Notes: a model not told the origin generated them from the sequence alone. A DNA stretch of 64,000 nucleotides from Bradyrhizobium lablabi (GCF_900141755.1 NZ_LT670844.1:248001-312000), one strand, 5' to 3'; counted from the stretch's first letter, positions 26,837-35,916 are shown. A program made the numbers and translations.

Positions 26837-27921
26837 ACCCCGCAATGCCGACGCTGCTCTTTATCGACGATGATGCGGCGCTGGCCCGCTTGGTCGACCG
26901 CGGCCTGACGCGGCTCGGCTTCAAGGTGATCCACGCCGCCAGCGGCACCGAGGGGCTCGACCGGCTCGCGCAAGGCGGCATCGACGTCATCGCGCTCGAT
27001 CAATACATGCCCGGCCTCGACGGCCTTGAGACGCTGGAGCGGATCTTGGCGATCCCGAAAGCCCCGCCGGTGGTGTTCGTCACCGCGGCGCAGGACTCCA
27101 GCATCGCCGTCACCGCCTTGAAGGCCGGCGCCGCCGACTATCTGGTCAAGGATGTGCACGGCGATTTCATCCCGCTATTGCAGGTCGCGATCGACGGCGC
27201 GTTGCGGCAGGCGGCCATCCAGAAAGCCCGCGACGACGCCGAGGCCGAGGTTCATGCTTCCCGCGACCGCTACGCAGCACTTGCCGCCGAGCGCGAGGTG
27301 CTGTTGCGCGAAGTCAACCACCGCGTCGGCAATTCGCTTCAGATCATCGCCTCGCTGTTGCACCTGCAGGCCAATTCCTCAACCCAGGACGACGTCAAGG
27401 CGGCGCTGACCAATGCGATGGGACGGGTCGCCGCGGTGGCGCAGGTGCACCGCAGGCTTTACACGACGCACGACCTGAAGAGCGTGTCGCTGAGCCAGTA
27501 TCTCGAAGCACTATTGGAAGACCTCCGCAGGTCCGCTGAAGGCAACAAGATGTCGCAACTGACGTTGAAGGCCGAACAGATCGAGATCGACCCCGACCGC
27601 GCGGTTGCGATCGGCATCATCGTCAACGAGCTCGTGATGAATGCGGTGAAATACGCCTACCCCGACGGCGCCGGGCCCATTCACGTCGACCTTCATGCGC
27701 AAGGCGACGATGTCGTGCTGTCGATAGCGGACGAGGGCGTCGGGCTCAACGCCAAGAGCGACCCGCGCTCGACCGGGATGGGACAGCGCATCGTCAGCGC
27801 CATGGCGGCCAAGCTCGAGGCAAATCCCGAACGCGATCCGGCCCATCCCGGAACCCGGATCGTGCTGCGCTTTCTCCGCGTCAAGCCCGTGGCAAACGCC
27901 GGCTGCGCGACGACGAGCTAG
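26833..27921 (+). CDS. Hybrid receiver-histidine kinase, HisKA_2/HWE type
   Basis: The 362-residue soluble protein has an N-terminal receiver (LLFIDDDAALARLV; Asp in VIALDQYMPGLDGLE; VFVTAAQD; Lys in DYLVKDVHGDF). A coiled linker (about 130-165) follows. Then comes a kinase of the HisKA_2 family with phosphoacceptor His in LREVNHRVGNSLQIIASLL near 170, and an ATPase with IIVNELVMNAVKYAYP and IADEGVGLNAK. Such kinases feed general stress or light responses in rhizobia, but the phosphotransfer partner here is unknown. It is translationally coupled to the receiver before it, and likely converts a receiver signal into a new kinase output. Confidence 0.9.
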   Translation: MNPAMPTLLFIDDDAALARLVDRGLTRLGFKVIHAASGTEGLDRLAQGGIDVIALDQYMPGLDGLETLERILAIPKAPPVVFVTAAQDSSIAVTALKAGAADYLVKDVHGDFIPLLQVAIDGALRQAAIQKARDDAEAEVHASRDRYAALAAEREVLLREVNHRVGNSLQIIASLLHLQANSSTQDDVKAALTNAMGRVAAVAQVHRRLYTTHDLKSVSLSQYLEALLEDLRRSAEGNKMSQLTLKAEQIEIDPDRAVAIGIIVNELVMNAVKYAYPDGAGPIHVDLHAQGDDVVLSIADEGVGLNAKSDPRSTGMGQRIVSAMAAKLEANPERDPAHPGTRIVLRFLRVKPVANAGCATTS

Positions 27922-28077
27922 GGTGTGAACCCATCATTCCGAGTGGCCGGCGGACGTCCGCTTTGGTGCGCAGTCCGGACTCAAGTCGGATATCGCGTGC
28001 GGTCCGAAAAGTGCAGCGGAAATCGCGGTCGCGGCCTACTCGATCAAATCGCTGGTGCCGCGAGACGGGACGCCGCG

Positions 28078-29894
28078 TCACTCTGGAAGTCCTGCTTTGC
28101 GGAGACCGTCGATATACAACTGAAGCCCCAATACATCGCCGCGCGCTACCCGTTCAGAAATGCGAAAATCGGGTTCGAGTTCGAGCAGACCGGCCACTGC
28201 CTCCCTTGCCTCTGCTTCGCGTCCTAGATGAGCCAGCGCCGACGCAAGGCAGCGATAAGTGAAAGGAAAAAGCGGGTTCTGGCGGACGGCCTTCTTGGCT
28301 GCCGAGACTGCCTCATCGAAACGACCAAGACCGATGAATGCAACGCTCATTCCTGCAAACGTTGCAAAAAGCAACGGGTCAAATGGGCTTAATCGAATGC
28401 GGCGCTCAAAGCTCCGGATTGCCTCTTCGGGCTGCCCCGCTGTTAGGTAAGCCCAACCTCGCTCTTCCCATGCGCGGAATGAATTAGGGTTCAAGGCGAC
28501 CGCGCGGTCCACCATCTCCTTTGCAGTATCGAAATCGCCAGAAAAGCCAGCGGTTGCGCGGCCAAGCATGCTCAATGCCAAAGTGGCGTTCCCGTCGATA
28601 CTGAGCGCCAACCGGAGAAACCGAAATCCTTCCGCAATTTCTGACTTCGGATCGGCCGCCCATCCGTGACGTGCATTTCGGAGGTGGCATTCCCCTGCGA
28701 GGGTAGCAGCAAAGCCGCACCGAGGGTCAATCTCTGAGGGTCAATCTCTAATGCGCGAGAGGCAAGCCGAAGGCTCTCGGCCGATCCGCCCCGGGTCCAT
28801 GACTGGAGGTGTTGTGCTCGAAGACAAAGGTCGTAGGCGCTGAGGTTGTTCGGCCGACGCGCCGCCAAATCCATTTCTGTTTGAAGCAATTTTGGCTGAA
28901 TGGCAGAAACAACATTCACCGTCACCTCGTCCTGCACCGCAAAAACATCGCTTAGATCACCTTCAAATCGATCAGCCCAAAGGTGCGCGCCGGTCATGGC
29001 ATCAATCAATTGGCCGGTAATGCGGACTTTTCCGGCTGCCTTGCGCACACTTCCTTCCAGGACGTAGCGAACACCGAGCTCGCGCCCGACCTGTTTGATA
29101 TCGACGGCCCTCCCCTTGTAAGTAAAGCTCGAATTGCGCGCGATCACGAATAGAGATTTGAACCGCGACAAGGCGGTGGTGATTTCGTCCACCATGCCAT
29201 CCGCGAAATAGTCCTGCTCCGGATCGCCGCTCATGTTCTCAAACGGCAGCACGGCGATGGAGGGTTTGTCGGGGAGCGCGAGGGGCTGCGCAGTCTCGGT
29301 CTTCGGTTTTGTTGTCGGCGAAGAGCTTGGGCCGATGCGCACGCGCCAGGTCCGCATCGGTTCGGCGATATTCTTCAAAGATTGCGAACCCATATCCTCT
29401 AAGGTGCTCTCAACCTTGCCCCGAACCTGCCGGTGAGCATCGTCGGAAATGCAAATCCCACCCGGCTCTGCGATCCCTTCGAGACGCACTGCAATATTGA
29501 CCCCATCACCAAAGATATCATCGTCTGCGATGATAATATCACCGACGTGAATGCCGATGCGGAGCTCGATCCGCTTGTCCTGCGGCACATCGGTATTTTG
29601 TTCTGCCATGCCGCGTTGGATTTCGTCGGCACATCGCACGGCGTCGACCACGCTGGCGAACTCAACGAGCGCGCCGTCCCCGGTATTCTTGACGATGCGT
29701 CCGCGATGATCAGCGATCTTGGGATCGAAAAGCGTCTTTCTGAGAGCTTTCAGTTGCTCCAGCGTGCCTTCTTCGTCCATCCCTATCAAGCGGCAAGAGC
29801 CCGCGACATCCGCCGCCAGAATAGCCGCCAGTCGCCGCTCTACGTGCTCGCTGCTCAAGATGCACCCCCGGGCTCGGGGAAATTGAATGTTCAT
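28078..29894 (-). pseudogene. Class III adenylate/guanylate cyclase with TolB-like and TPR domains, frameshifted
   Basis: Two frames together encode one protein of about 600 residues. The N-terminal CHD cyclase domain has AAILAADVAGSCRLIGMDE, VKNTGDGALVEFASVVDAV and LRIGIHVGDIIIADDDIFGD. A TolB-like segment follows (KPSIAVLPFENMSGDPEQDY, FADGMVDEITTALS). Then come TPRs, which continue in the second frame (28078-28611) as ALNPNSFRAWEERGWAYLTA and following. The break is a 14-nt tandem duplication at 28722-28749; removing one copy restores the frame exactly. The N-terminal 400 residues could still make an active cyclase with a truncated TPR part. Start taken at ATG 29894 (TTG at 29903 possible). 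Confidence 0.88.
28722..28749. repeat. Exact 14-nt tandem duplication that breaks the cyclase gene
   Basis: GAGGGTCAATCTCT occurs twice in direct succession (28722-28735 and 28736-28749). With one copy the minus-strand frame reads on as ...EIDPRCGFAATLAGECHL... into the TPR frame; with two copies it shifts and stops after 59 foreign codons. Confidence 0.93.
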
Positions 29895-30709
29895 ATAGCA
29901 CAATTGTGGGCCGACGTCCGGCTATGCCCCACGTCCGAAATGGGTCAAAAACAGTCCTGACGCCATTGAAATGGGATGTACGTATTACCCCCGACAGCAG
30001 ACATCGTCAGCGCCGCCGCGATGCAAGGTCCCGATCCTGACCCGTTCGACGATTGCGATGTCATCGTCTGCTACGGCGGCGCGAAGGCCACCGACAAGCA
30101 CCTTGCCTCCGCTGTTCATTGCGTTGACGACGAGATTTATCGAATGGCTGAAGCGCCCTGAGCAACGCAGGCGCGACCGCCACGCCACGAAGCAACTAGC
30201 CTGTAGTCGGCAACCGGCGTAATCGGTCATCGGGATTGCGGCCAGCTCGCTGCGACATTCAATGCGCACCGAGCAAATGCAGCCATTGCTACGCGAGATC
30301 GGCCAACTTCGGCAGCTCATATATGATCCCAATTGTGAAATGGCACACAGACAGGAGCCGTTCAGTCTGGTTGTGTTAAGTGGATGGCCGCCCGTCGGTG
30401 GGGAGCGCGCCACACGGTCTCGAAATCGGTTGCGCCATGAAATTGAATTGACGAAAGCACGCAACTCTGCTATCGGCCGTTTTCATCAAAAGCATGCGGC
30501 ATTTTAGGAGTATCGTCATGCGCGGTTTCAATTGCACGGCTACTACTATGGTGTGCACCTCTCTCATTTTTGAGTCCACCTTGAGCGGGTGAACCAAAGA
30601 GGTTTCGCGTGCGCTGAATACTGCGTACAGGGATTTTCTGGGCCCCGCCGGCGACGGACGGGGCTTTTCTATTTCTTTTTTCTGCCCACTGCTGCCTGGC
30701 GGTGCCCCT
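29895..30709. other. Gene-poor stretch with degenerate repeat remnants
   Basis: No convincing gene is seen in these 815 bases. The first part (about 29909-30060) holds a diverged copy of the dispersed hairpin repeat found downstream (GGGTCAAAAACAGTCCTGACG, then CCCCCGACAGCAGACATCGTC). A 24-codon open frame with a good AGGAG site (30518-30592, MRGFNCTATTMV...) lies before a terminator-like hairpin, but is too short to judge. Other open frames here have no domain features. Confidence 0.4.
30642..30668 (+). terminator. Terminator-like hairpin in the accessory region
   Basis: The stem GCCCCG/CGGGGC with an 11-nt loop is followed by TTTTCT. It would end transcripts coming from 30.5 kb just before the next small gene. 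Confidence 0.55.
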
Positions 30710-30730
30710 GTGAAGAAGGACGCAGGGGTC

Positions 30731-30919
30731 ATGTGGTACTTTTGGCCCGATTTAGCATTTGATCTTGTCAAGGGGCTGGTAGCCGGAGGTGCTTCTCTAG
30801 CGCTTCAAGCGGTCGCCCCCATGACGCTTCGCGCCTTGAAGCGGTTTCGAGCGCGTTGGTCTGCTCGGAAAGCCGCAAGAAAAGCAGGCCGCAACGCGTC
30901 CGTGAATGATGGCGGTTAG
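30731..30919 (+). CDS. Small basic protein with one hydrophobic helix, unknown function
   Basis: A 62-residue protein (69 if the GTG at 30710 is used) begins MWYFWPDLAFDLVKGLVAGG. A hydrophobic helix spans about residues 8-28, followed by a strongly basic Arg/Lys/Ala tail (KRFRARWSARKAARKAGR). This looks like a small inner-membrane protein with a cytoplasmic nucleic-acid- or lipid-contacting tail, but that is inference. A Rho-independent terminator 20 bp downstream supports it being a real transcript. No homologue is recognised. Confidence 0.45.
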   Translation: MWYFWPDLAFDLVKGLVAGGASLALQAVAPMTLRALKRFRARWSARKAARKAGRNASVNDGG

Positions 30920-30939
30920 GAGGACAGTCGCATTAAACT

Positions 30940-30973
30940 AGCCCGCCGGGCGCGCTGGTCGGCGGGCTTTCTT
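30940..30973 (+). terminator. Rho-independent terminator after the small basic protein gene
   Basis: A perfect 8-bp stem AGCCCGCC/GGCGGGCT with a 13-nt loop is followed by TTCTT. Confidence 0.8.
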
Positions 30974-31064
30974 ATCAAGATTAACCATGATGCGCGTTGT
31001 GGCTGACAATGCGTCTAGGACGCGCATAGCAATGCCAAGTCGGCTGAATAATCCACCGGATTAT

Positions 31065-31460
31065 TTAGAATGACGTGATTTCGCCCACTCGCTCAACAAG
31101 ATGCGCACGCGAGGGTGCAGGGTCAAACCGATCGGCGAAATATTGCGTTTCATTGGCCACCAGTCCTTCGCGGAATTCCATGATGCTCACCGCGTAAGAT
31201 GGTATGCCGTCATAGGTAAGTACGAATTCAGTGACCCAGAGATCGCCGCTGCCGATAATTCGCCGGACCGTAAAACGCTTCTTGTTTGGCTGGACGAATC
31301 GGCTCTCTTGAATGTTGTGCCGGCCGCGGATCCGCTCGCCCGATTGCGGATAATCAAGCACAGCATCCTCGCGGTAGATTTCATGTTCGACCTTGAAATC
31401 GCTCGCGTCCGAAGCATCCCAATGGCGCTCCAGCGCCGCCCGCACGGTTCGATCATCCAT
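31065..31460 (-). CDS. SnoaL-like / NTF2-fold protein
   Basis: The 131-residue cytoplasmic protein has the SnoaL_2 pattern: VRAALERHWDASDASDFKVE, EIYREDAVLDYPQSGERIRG (the acidic residues that line the pocket), RRIIGSGDLWVTEFVLTYDG and SIMEFREGLVANETQYFAD near the end. The NTF2 fold serves as a small ligand-binding or isomerase/dehydratase scaffold; members with this layout are usually of unknown substrate. It is a single gene on the minus strand within the accessory stretch. No neighbour suggests a pathway. Confidence 0.8.
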   Translation of the reverse strand: MDDRTVRAALERHWDASDASDFKVEHEIYREDAVLDYPQSGERIRGRHNIQESRFVQPNKKRFTVRRIIGSGDLWVTEFVLTYDGIPSYAVSIMEFREGLVANETQYFADRFDPAPSRAHLVERVGEITSF

Positions 31461-31952
31461 CTCAATCTCCCACCTGCGCTTCCGACTATCATTTCGGGAC
31501 CACTGAATTCATTGTGCTGTACGCTATTCTGAAACGTGGGGCTATGCCGGTCGCGCCAGTCGTGCGTCGCCTCGCGATACCTTCGATTGCGGTTTGGTTT
31601 AAGGATACGCCTGTGGGAAGCCCCCGACAATGTGCGGATTTCGTCGGCCAATGGCGCGAAGAACTTCTCGCCTCGATTTGGACAAGTGGCCTAACCGAGT
31701 GTCACCTTCGGGTCAAAAACGGTCCTGACGGCCCCGAAACACCACTTTCGGTCTACCCCCGTCAACGGACATCGTCAGACCGCCCCGGCATGTCTCAAAG
31801 GTGCCAAAACCCGAAATCGTAAACCTAAGTATCATCGTCTCAAACAAATGTAAGGCACTGATGAACGTCTGTGCAATGGTCCGATCCGTCTCTCTGTGAT
31901 TGGTTGTAGTTCGACGGCGTTATGCCGTTCGAACTGGGATTGTGGAGGCGAA
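31461..31952. other. Intergenic stretch holding a dispersed repeat copy
   Basis: Nothing with gene-like features was found here. The second half contains the best-preserved copy of the dispersed hairpin repeat (31709-31813). The only open frame, 31514-31822, translates across the repeat and is regarded as non-coding. Confidence 0.5.
31709..31813. repeat. Dispersed hairpin repeat, copy 1
   Basis: About 105 bp: CGGGTCAAAAACGGTCCTGA, then TTTCGGTCTACCCCCGTCAA, CGGACATCGTCAGACCGCC, and the core GGCATGTCTCAAAGGTGCC at 31787-31805. Cores of the same form occur at 33278, 34962 and 36495. Confidence 0.75.
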
Positions 31953-32150
31953 ATGCTGAGCAAAGAATATTTGGACACGGCACGGACCATACTCCGGGCG
32001 GCCCAAACAATGACCGACCAACACGTTGCGGGTCAGCTTAAGGCGCTTGCTGAGGACTATGAGCGGCGAGCTGAGAAAGCCGCACACGCTGATGCGGCTA
32101 AGGCATTGGCTCGGTCAGCTGCTCGCGAATGTGAGCGTAGGGTGGAGTAA
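31953..32150 (+). CDS. Small helical protein, unknown function
   Basis: A 65-residue protein begins MLSKEYLDTARTILRAAQTM and continues as an amphipathic, Ala/Glu/Arg-rich helix pair. It resembles in layout the many 60-75-residue bradyrhizobial proteins that start ML(S/T)xEYYxxA and are annotated only as hypothetical. The start was chosen at ATG 31953 because of GGAGG nine bases upstream; the longer frame to 31896 has no ribosome site. Probably cytoplasmic and helical. Function unknown. Confidence 0.65.
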   Translation: MLSKEYLDTARTILRAAQTMTDQHVAGQLKALAEDYERRAEKAAHADAAKALARSAARECERRVE

Positions 32151-32398
32151 CGGATCGCGAAACTTGCCTGGAGGTGTAGCATGAGGCGGCGTTGGTTTGC
32201 GCTGATCGGCTTTACCGCCTTGCTTTTCCCCTCCTATCCTTACCGGCGACCATAGCACTAGCCTCTGCGTTCGTGCTCCAGTCCGTTCGCGTTTGCCCGC
32301 ACGGTTGTGTCAGGACATGTAACGGTCGCTTTATGTGCACACTTAACCGGCGGGTTAATTCGTCCACAACACCTCTCAAGCAGGAAGGAAGCACTATC

Positions 32399-32554
32399 AT
32401 GAACGTCATCATCCAGAAGCTTAACGGCTTGTGGCACCTCATCGTCGGGTCGTGTCAGATCCGGACTCCGTTCTTGGAGACACAGGACCGCGCGCTGGTC
32501 GTTGCGTACGCCCGCCGGGTCTACCCGGGCGCCAAGATCCTCGAACGCGACTGA
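32399..32554 (+). CDS. Small protein of 51 residues, unknown function
   Basis: An ATG at 32399, preceded by CAGGAAGGAAG, opens a 51-residue frame: MNVIIQKLNGLWHLIVGSCQ, then a helical ETQDRALVVAYARRVYPGAK segment. The pattern of two strands followed by a helix recalls small DUF2188-like folds, but the match is weak and I do not assign it. It lies 248 bp after the previous small gene. An apparent longer frame back to 32192 lacks a ribosome site. Confidence 0.5.
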   Translation: MNVIIQKLNGLWHLIVGSCQIRTPFLETQDRALVVAYARRVYPGAKILERD

Positions 32555-32770
32555 CGGTCAAGAAGGGGATGGGGCAGCACTCACGCAGGTCAAGTGTGCT
32601 GCGCCGCGAGTTCGGCGCTCGGACCCATGAGGCGCTCTGGGATCAATGAATCTAGTCATTGGCGGCGCCAATCCTAGTGGCGTTGCACGGCGCCACAAAG
32701 CCCGCTGTAATCGGCGCCATGAACGCTACCAAGTCTCGCGAGCGCATTTGGGTGGCCGAGTCCGCCGCTC

Positions 32771-33022
32771 CTATGTCTGGTTCTCGATAGGTAAGGCCGT
32801 TGAGCCGCCAAACTTGGACGGATCGTTGTAGCTAGGTGTGTCGTCGTAGTGAACGGTAGGCGGAGGCGCTGCGTAGGCCCAGCCCGGAACGGCGTAGCCC
32901 GAGAACCCTTGGCTAGGAAGAACGATGACATGATGTCGCGGGATAGTGTGATGCACAGTCGCGGCGCTTGCAGAAGCACACAAGATCATCAACAGGCTTA
33001 AGGCCAAAAGAACGCATCGCAT
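32771..33022 (-). CDS. Small secreted protein with Pro/His/Tyr-rich mature part
   Basis: An 83-residue protein opens MRCVLLALSLLMILCASASA, a clear signal peptide with Ala-x-Ala cleavage. The mature part reads VHHTIPRHHVIVLPSQGFSG, then YAVPGWAYAAPPP, and ends with a conserved-looking DDTPSYNDPSKFGGSTALP. I recall many bradyrhizobial short secreted proteins sharing the PSYNDPSKFGG ending; none has a known function. The start was taken at the ATG (33022), three codons inside a TTG-opened frame, because the GGAG site precedes it. Confidence 0.65.
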   Translation of the reverse strand: MRCVLLALSLLMILCASASAATVHHTIPRHHVIVLPSQGFSGYAVPGWAYAAPPPTVHYDDTPSYNDPSKFGGSTALPIENQT

Positions 33023-33462
33023 TTGCTCCAATCAACTTGTCGGGTGGCGAACGGTCCCGACCTGCACGCGGCGGGCTGGGACGCTGCCGATCAAATGCGT
33101 TCGGGCGGTCGTCTCCCCAAGGGGCACCGGCCTCACGTTCGTTCAAAACAGCAAGATCATGCGCGCATGTCCAAGGGGCCGCGCCTCCGATATCCGCTAA
33201 TGGTCAATCACGTCGGTTTGGCCAGGTGCCGGCCACTTCCGGTCTTCCCCGAACTACGGACATCGTCAGGCCGGCCTGGCATGTCTCAAACGTGCCAAAA
33301 ACCGACGTGAGCCAGGACTTCGTCAGATGCAGTGAACGTTCGCGAGAGCGGGAATTGGAAAATCCGGATGCTGCCGGCTTCCCCCGTCGGCAAAGATCGT
33401 CTCCGTCCCGGTGCGGATCAGCGCGCCGGGGCTGTCCGTTGCTATGAATCGAATAGAACGCT
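33023..33462. other. Intergenic stretch holding a dispersed repeat copy
   Basis: Short overlapping frames on both strands have no domain features. The stretch contains repeat copy 2 and otherwise nothing recognisable. It separates the small secreted protein's promoter side from the 3' end of the solute-binding protein gene. Confidence 0.45.
33175..33308. repeat. Dispersed hairpin repeat, copy 2
   Basis: It contains CACTTCCGGTCTTCCCCGAA, ACGGACATCGTCAGGCCGGCC and the core GGCATGTCTCAAACGTGCC at 33278-33296, ending CCAAAAACCGACGT. The order of blocks is the same as in copy 1. Confidence 0.72.
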
Positions 33463-34692
33463 CTAGCCCCCGATTTCGCTGCTTAGTGTGGGCCCGAACA
33501 ACTCCCATCTGTCGCCCTTGAACCTCCTGAGCTGCACCTGTTTGATCGGCGCGAAATCGATCGGGCTGGTATTGATCTTGATGCCGGGCAGCAGGTTCGT
33601 GGTCTTGAAGTTCTTGAGGTTTGCGGCCTGCTTCATCACACTCTCGCGCGAGAGATTGTCGCCGCACTGCTTCAGCACCTGAACGAGCGTCTGGGCCATA
33701 TTGTAGCCTGCCATCACCAGACTATCGGCCCGATTGCCTTCGGGGAAATCCTTGGCGAGAAATTCGTCGAACGCCTTCATGCCCGGATCATCCTTCCACT
33801 GCGGATCGAGTGCGTCCATCAGATAGGCCACTGAAATGATGTCCTGCGCTTTCTCCACGCCGGCCGGCCTAATCACGGCACCAATGGAGGTGCTGACGTT
33901 GTTGAGGAAGTGTAGTGGCTTCCAACCGATCTCGGCCGCTTTTCTGATCGCCTGCGCCGCGAACTTCGCCGTGGTGATGTCGACGAATACATCGGCATTT
34001 AGCGATTTCATTTTGACGATGTGCGAGTCGATGGTCGGGTCGGACACCTCATAGGCCTCCTCTGCGATGATCATCAACGCGGCCCTGTCGCCGAGGCCGT
34101 CCTTCAGGCCTTTGACATAATCCTTCCCGTAGTCGTCGTTCTGGTAGAGGACGCCGATCCTGGCGTTTGGCTTTTCCATCAGAATGTACTTTGCGTAGAT
34201 CCGTGCCTCGTTCTGGTAGTTGGGGCTCCAGCCAATGGTCCACGGGAAGTTCTGCGGATCATTCCATTTGGTTGCCCCAGTCTGCACGAACAGCTGCGGC
34301 ACTCTCTTCACGTTCATATATTTCTGAATGGCCGTGTTGGACGGCGTGCCAACCGAGCCGAAGATCAGAAAAACCTCGTTGCCCTCGACCAGCCTGCGCG
34401 CCTGCTCGACTGCTTTTGGTGGACTGTAAGCGTCGTCGTAGGAAATGAAGTTGATCTTGCGGCCGTTGATACCGCCTTCGGCGTTTATCTTGCGAAAATA
34501 CGCCGCCTCGGTCCGACCGGTGACGCTGTAGGCCGATGCTGGGCCGCTGTACGGCATGATGTTGCCGATCTTGATTTCCGTGTCGGTAACACCCGGATCG
34601 TATTTCTTCTGGGCAAGTGCGCTGCTTCCGCTGGCAGCTAGCAAAATGATGGCGGTCGAAAACGCCGCCAATCGTCGCGCGACGAAAGACAT
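33463..34692 (-). CDS. ABC transporter substrate-binding protein, branched-chain amino acid type
   Basis: The 409-residue periplasmic receptor has a signal peptide (cleavage near SALAQ, residue 27) and then a Peripla_BP_6 fold: KKYDPGVTDTEIKIGN, IMPYSGPASAYSVTG, NGRKINFISYDDAYSPPKA, SVGTPSNTAIQKYMN, RIGVLYQNDDYGKDYVKGL, and VMAGYNMAQTLVQVLKQCGD. It should bind an amino acid, amide or aromatic acid for import by a Liv-type ABC complex. No permease or ATPase genes lie beside it, so it is an orphan receptor. It is a paralogue of the partial gene at the left window edge. Codon use is close to core genes. Confidence 0.9.
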   Translation of the reverse strand: MSFVARRLAAFSTAIILLAASGSSALAQKKYDPGVTDTEIKIGNIMPYSGPASAYSVTGRTEAAYFRKINAEGGINGRKINFISYDDAYSPPKAVEQARRLVEGNEVFLIFGSVGTPSNTAIQKYMNVKRVPQLFVQTGATKWNDPQNFPWTIGWSPNYQNEARIYAKYILMEKPNARIGVLYQNDDYGKDYVKGLKDGLGDRAALMIIAEEAYEVSDPTIDSHIVKMKSLNADVFVDITTAKFAAQAIRKAAEIGWKPLHFLNNVSTSIGAVIRPAGVEKAQDIISVAYLMDALDPQWKDDPGMKAFDEFLAKDFPEGNRADSLVMAGYNMAQTLVQVLKQCGDNLSRESVMKQAANLKNFKTTNLLPGIKINTSPIDFAPIKQVQLRRFKGDRWELFGPTLSSEIGG

Positions 34693-35168
34693 TTCGTTTC
34701 TCCCTATGAATCAATGAATGTGTCTATTGTTGTTGGAGACCTCTCTCGGATCCCCTCTGCGGTAGTGAACACCCTTCGTCAACAGTTGTCGATCTCCACG
34801 AACGCCACCTCGCGTGCGCTTTCGGCGTCAGTTCGTGCGATTCGTCAATGTAGCTGACCCTAATGGTCAGGAGCCGCGTTACTCCTCTCCGTCGGTTTGA
34901 GGGAAGGTGCACTTGCTCAGCCGCCGGTTAGCCCTGAAAGCGGACATTGCGCGATACAGTCGGCATGTCTCAAAGGTGCCAGTACCGGAAATGGCGCACC
35001 ATTGGTTGCCCAAGGACCTCTCTCAGAGCGATCAGCCGGATTCTCGGAGTTGGGCTTTGGACAGCCGTCACCGAACCGTCTTCGCCGTCGATGACGGAGG
35101 CGGCTTGCACCACATCGCACTAGGAAATCCTACCAAGGGTGTCTGTCCTCGCACTGAGAACAAATGCT
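34693..35168. other. Intergenic stretch with a repeat remnant
   Basis: It probably holds the promoter of the solute-binding protein gene, but I could not fix -35/-10 boxes. A shortened repeat copy lies at 34935-34992. The open frame at 34907-35350 translates across this repeat and overlaps the better-supported minus-strand genes. Confidence 0.4.
34935..34992. repeat. Dispersed hairpin repeat, copy 3 (short)
   Basis: It retains AAAGCGGACATTGCGCGATA and the core GGCATGTCTCAAAGGTGCC (34962-34980), identical to copy 1 over 19 bases. The left block is missing. Confidence 0.7.
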
Positions 35169-35387
35169 CTACCAGTAGATCAAACCCTTTTGAGCCCTTG
35201 CCGCCACGCTGTTTGCAAATGCTGCTGCTGCGAGCCTTTGCTTTTCGGCGCAATGTATCGCCAGAATTTCGTAGAACTGCGCCTCCATGGACGGAACATT
35301 TTCCCCCTTGGTGCACACTGCATCAGCAGTGGTACTCACTAGGGCACTAACCTGACGCACAAGTAAATCATCCATTGATGGTTCCAT
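35169..35387 (-). CDS. Small protein of 72 residues, unknown function
   Basis: The frame begins MEPSMDDLLVRQVSALVSTT after a strong AAGGAGAAGG ribosome site. It is predicted to be largely helical with a central cysteine pair (AVCTKGE, IHCAEK) and an Ala-rich C-terminal helix. It lies 30 bp after another minus-strand small gene and probably shares its transcript. No family is recognised. The strong ribosome site and coherent composition argue that it is real. Confidence 0.5.
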   Translation of the reverse strand: MEPSMDDLLVRQVSALVSTTADAVCTKGENVPSMEAQFYEILAIHCAEKQRLAAAAFANSVAARAQKGLIYW

Positions 35388-35417
35388 AACCTTCTCCTTG
35401 TGCCACGCGAAACCGGA

Positions 35418-35699
35418 TCAACGCCGCTTCGGCCTCAACGCTAGTTCATGTTTCCTATAAAGTTCGAGCCAACGTTTTTCACGGGGAGTTGTCGGTTCGC
35501 CCTCGAATGTCCAGCCAACATTTCCGTTGTCGTCCAGAGGGGGCAGTGCTTCGAGAGCTTCAAACTCGATTGTTTCTTCAAATGAAAGTCCGGCTAAGCA
35601 CCGCCTATTCTCCTGCGGGCAAAAGTGGCGGCCAAAATCCTCTCGCGAAGAAAGCGGCGCAACTTTGTAAAAAGTGTTGCTACGGAACGAACGCGACAT
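35418..35699 (-). CDS. Small protein of 93 residues, unknown function
   Basis: The frame begins MSRSFRSNTFYKVAPLSSRE and has a polar, acidic middle (FEETIEFEALEALPPLDDNG) and a charged helical end (RWLELYRKHELALRPKRR). It looks like a soluble cytoplasmic protein. The gene precedes the 72-residue gene on the same strand by 30 bp. The 5' end overlaps by 20 bp the 3' end of a further possible frame (35680-35916). No family is recognised. Confidence 0.5.
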   Translation of the reverse strand: MSRSFRSNTFYKVAPLSSREDFGRHFCPQENRRCLAGLSFEETIEFEALEALPPLDDNGNVGWTFEGEPTTPREKRWLELYRKHELALRPKRR

Positions 35700-35916
35700 C
35701 GAAGAACCTCCGCGATAAGCCAGTTCCTAAAGGCAGGCTAACCGAAACACCGGTTAGACCTTGTGAACTAGTACACACATCACGAAAACACTCGAACGAC
35801 CTCGTATAGCCGCGCAGAGTATCCACCGACTTGTGCCTCAGTTTCGCGCGGCCCTTGCGCTCCTCTGCATAGCCGCGAAGGAATCGAAGCGCATCCGTAG
35901 CGATATTCATCCGCAA
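35680..35916 (-). CDS. Possible small protein of 78 residues, weakly supported
   Basis: The frame opens MRMNIATDALRFLRGYAEER and is basic overall. Its 3' end overlaps the start of the next minus-strand gene by 20 bp, which could mean coupling or chance. No ribosome site of quality, domain or signal was seen. It is listed because it would complete a three-gene minus-strand unit, but it may well be a random open frame. Confidence 0.25.
   Translation of the reverse strand: MRMNIATDALRFLRGYAEERKGRAKLRHKSVDTLRGYTRSFECFRDVCTSSQGLTGVSVSLPLGTGLSRRFFDVAFVP

Noticed and set aside
30518..30592. 24-codon frame with a good ribosome site and a downstream terminator
   Set aside because: Too short to separate from chance; no hydrophobic helix, attenuator codon run or conserved neighbour. 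Mentioned only inside the gap entry.
34907..35350. 147-residue plus-strand frame
   Set aside because: It translates across a dispersed repeat and overlaps a minus-strand gene with a strong ribosome site.
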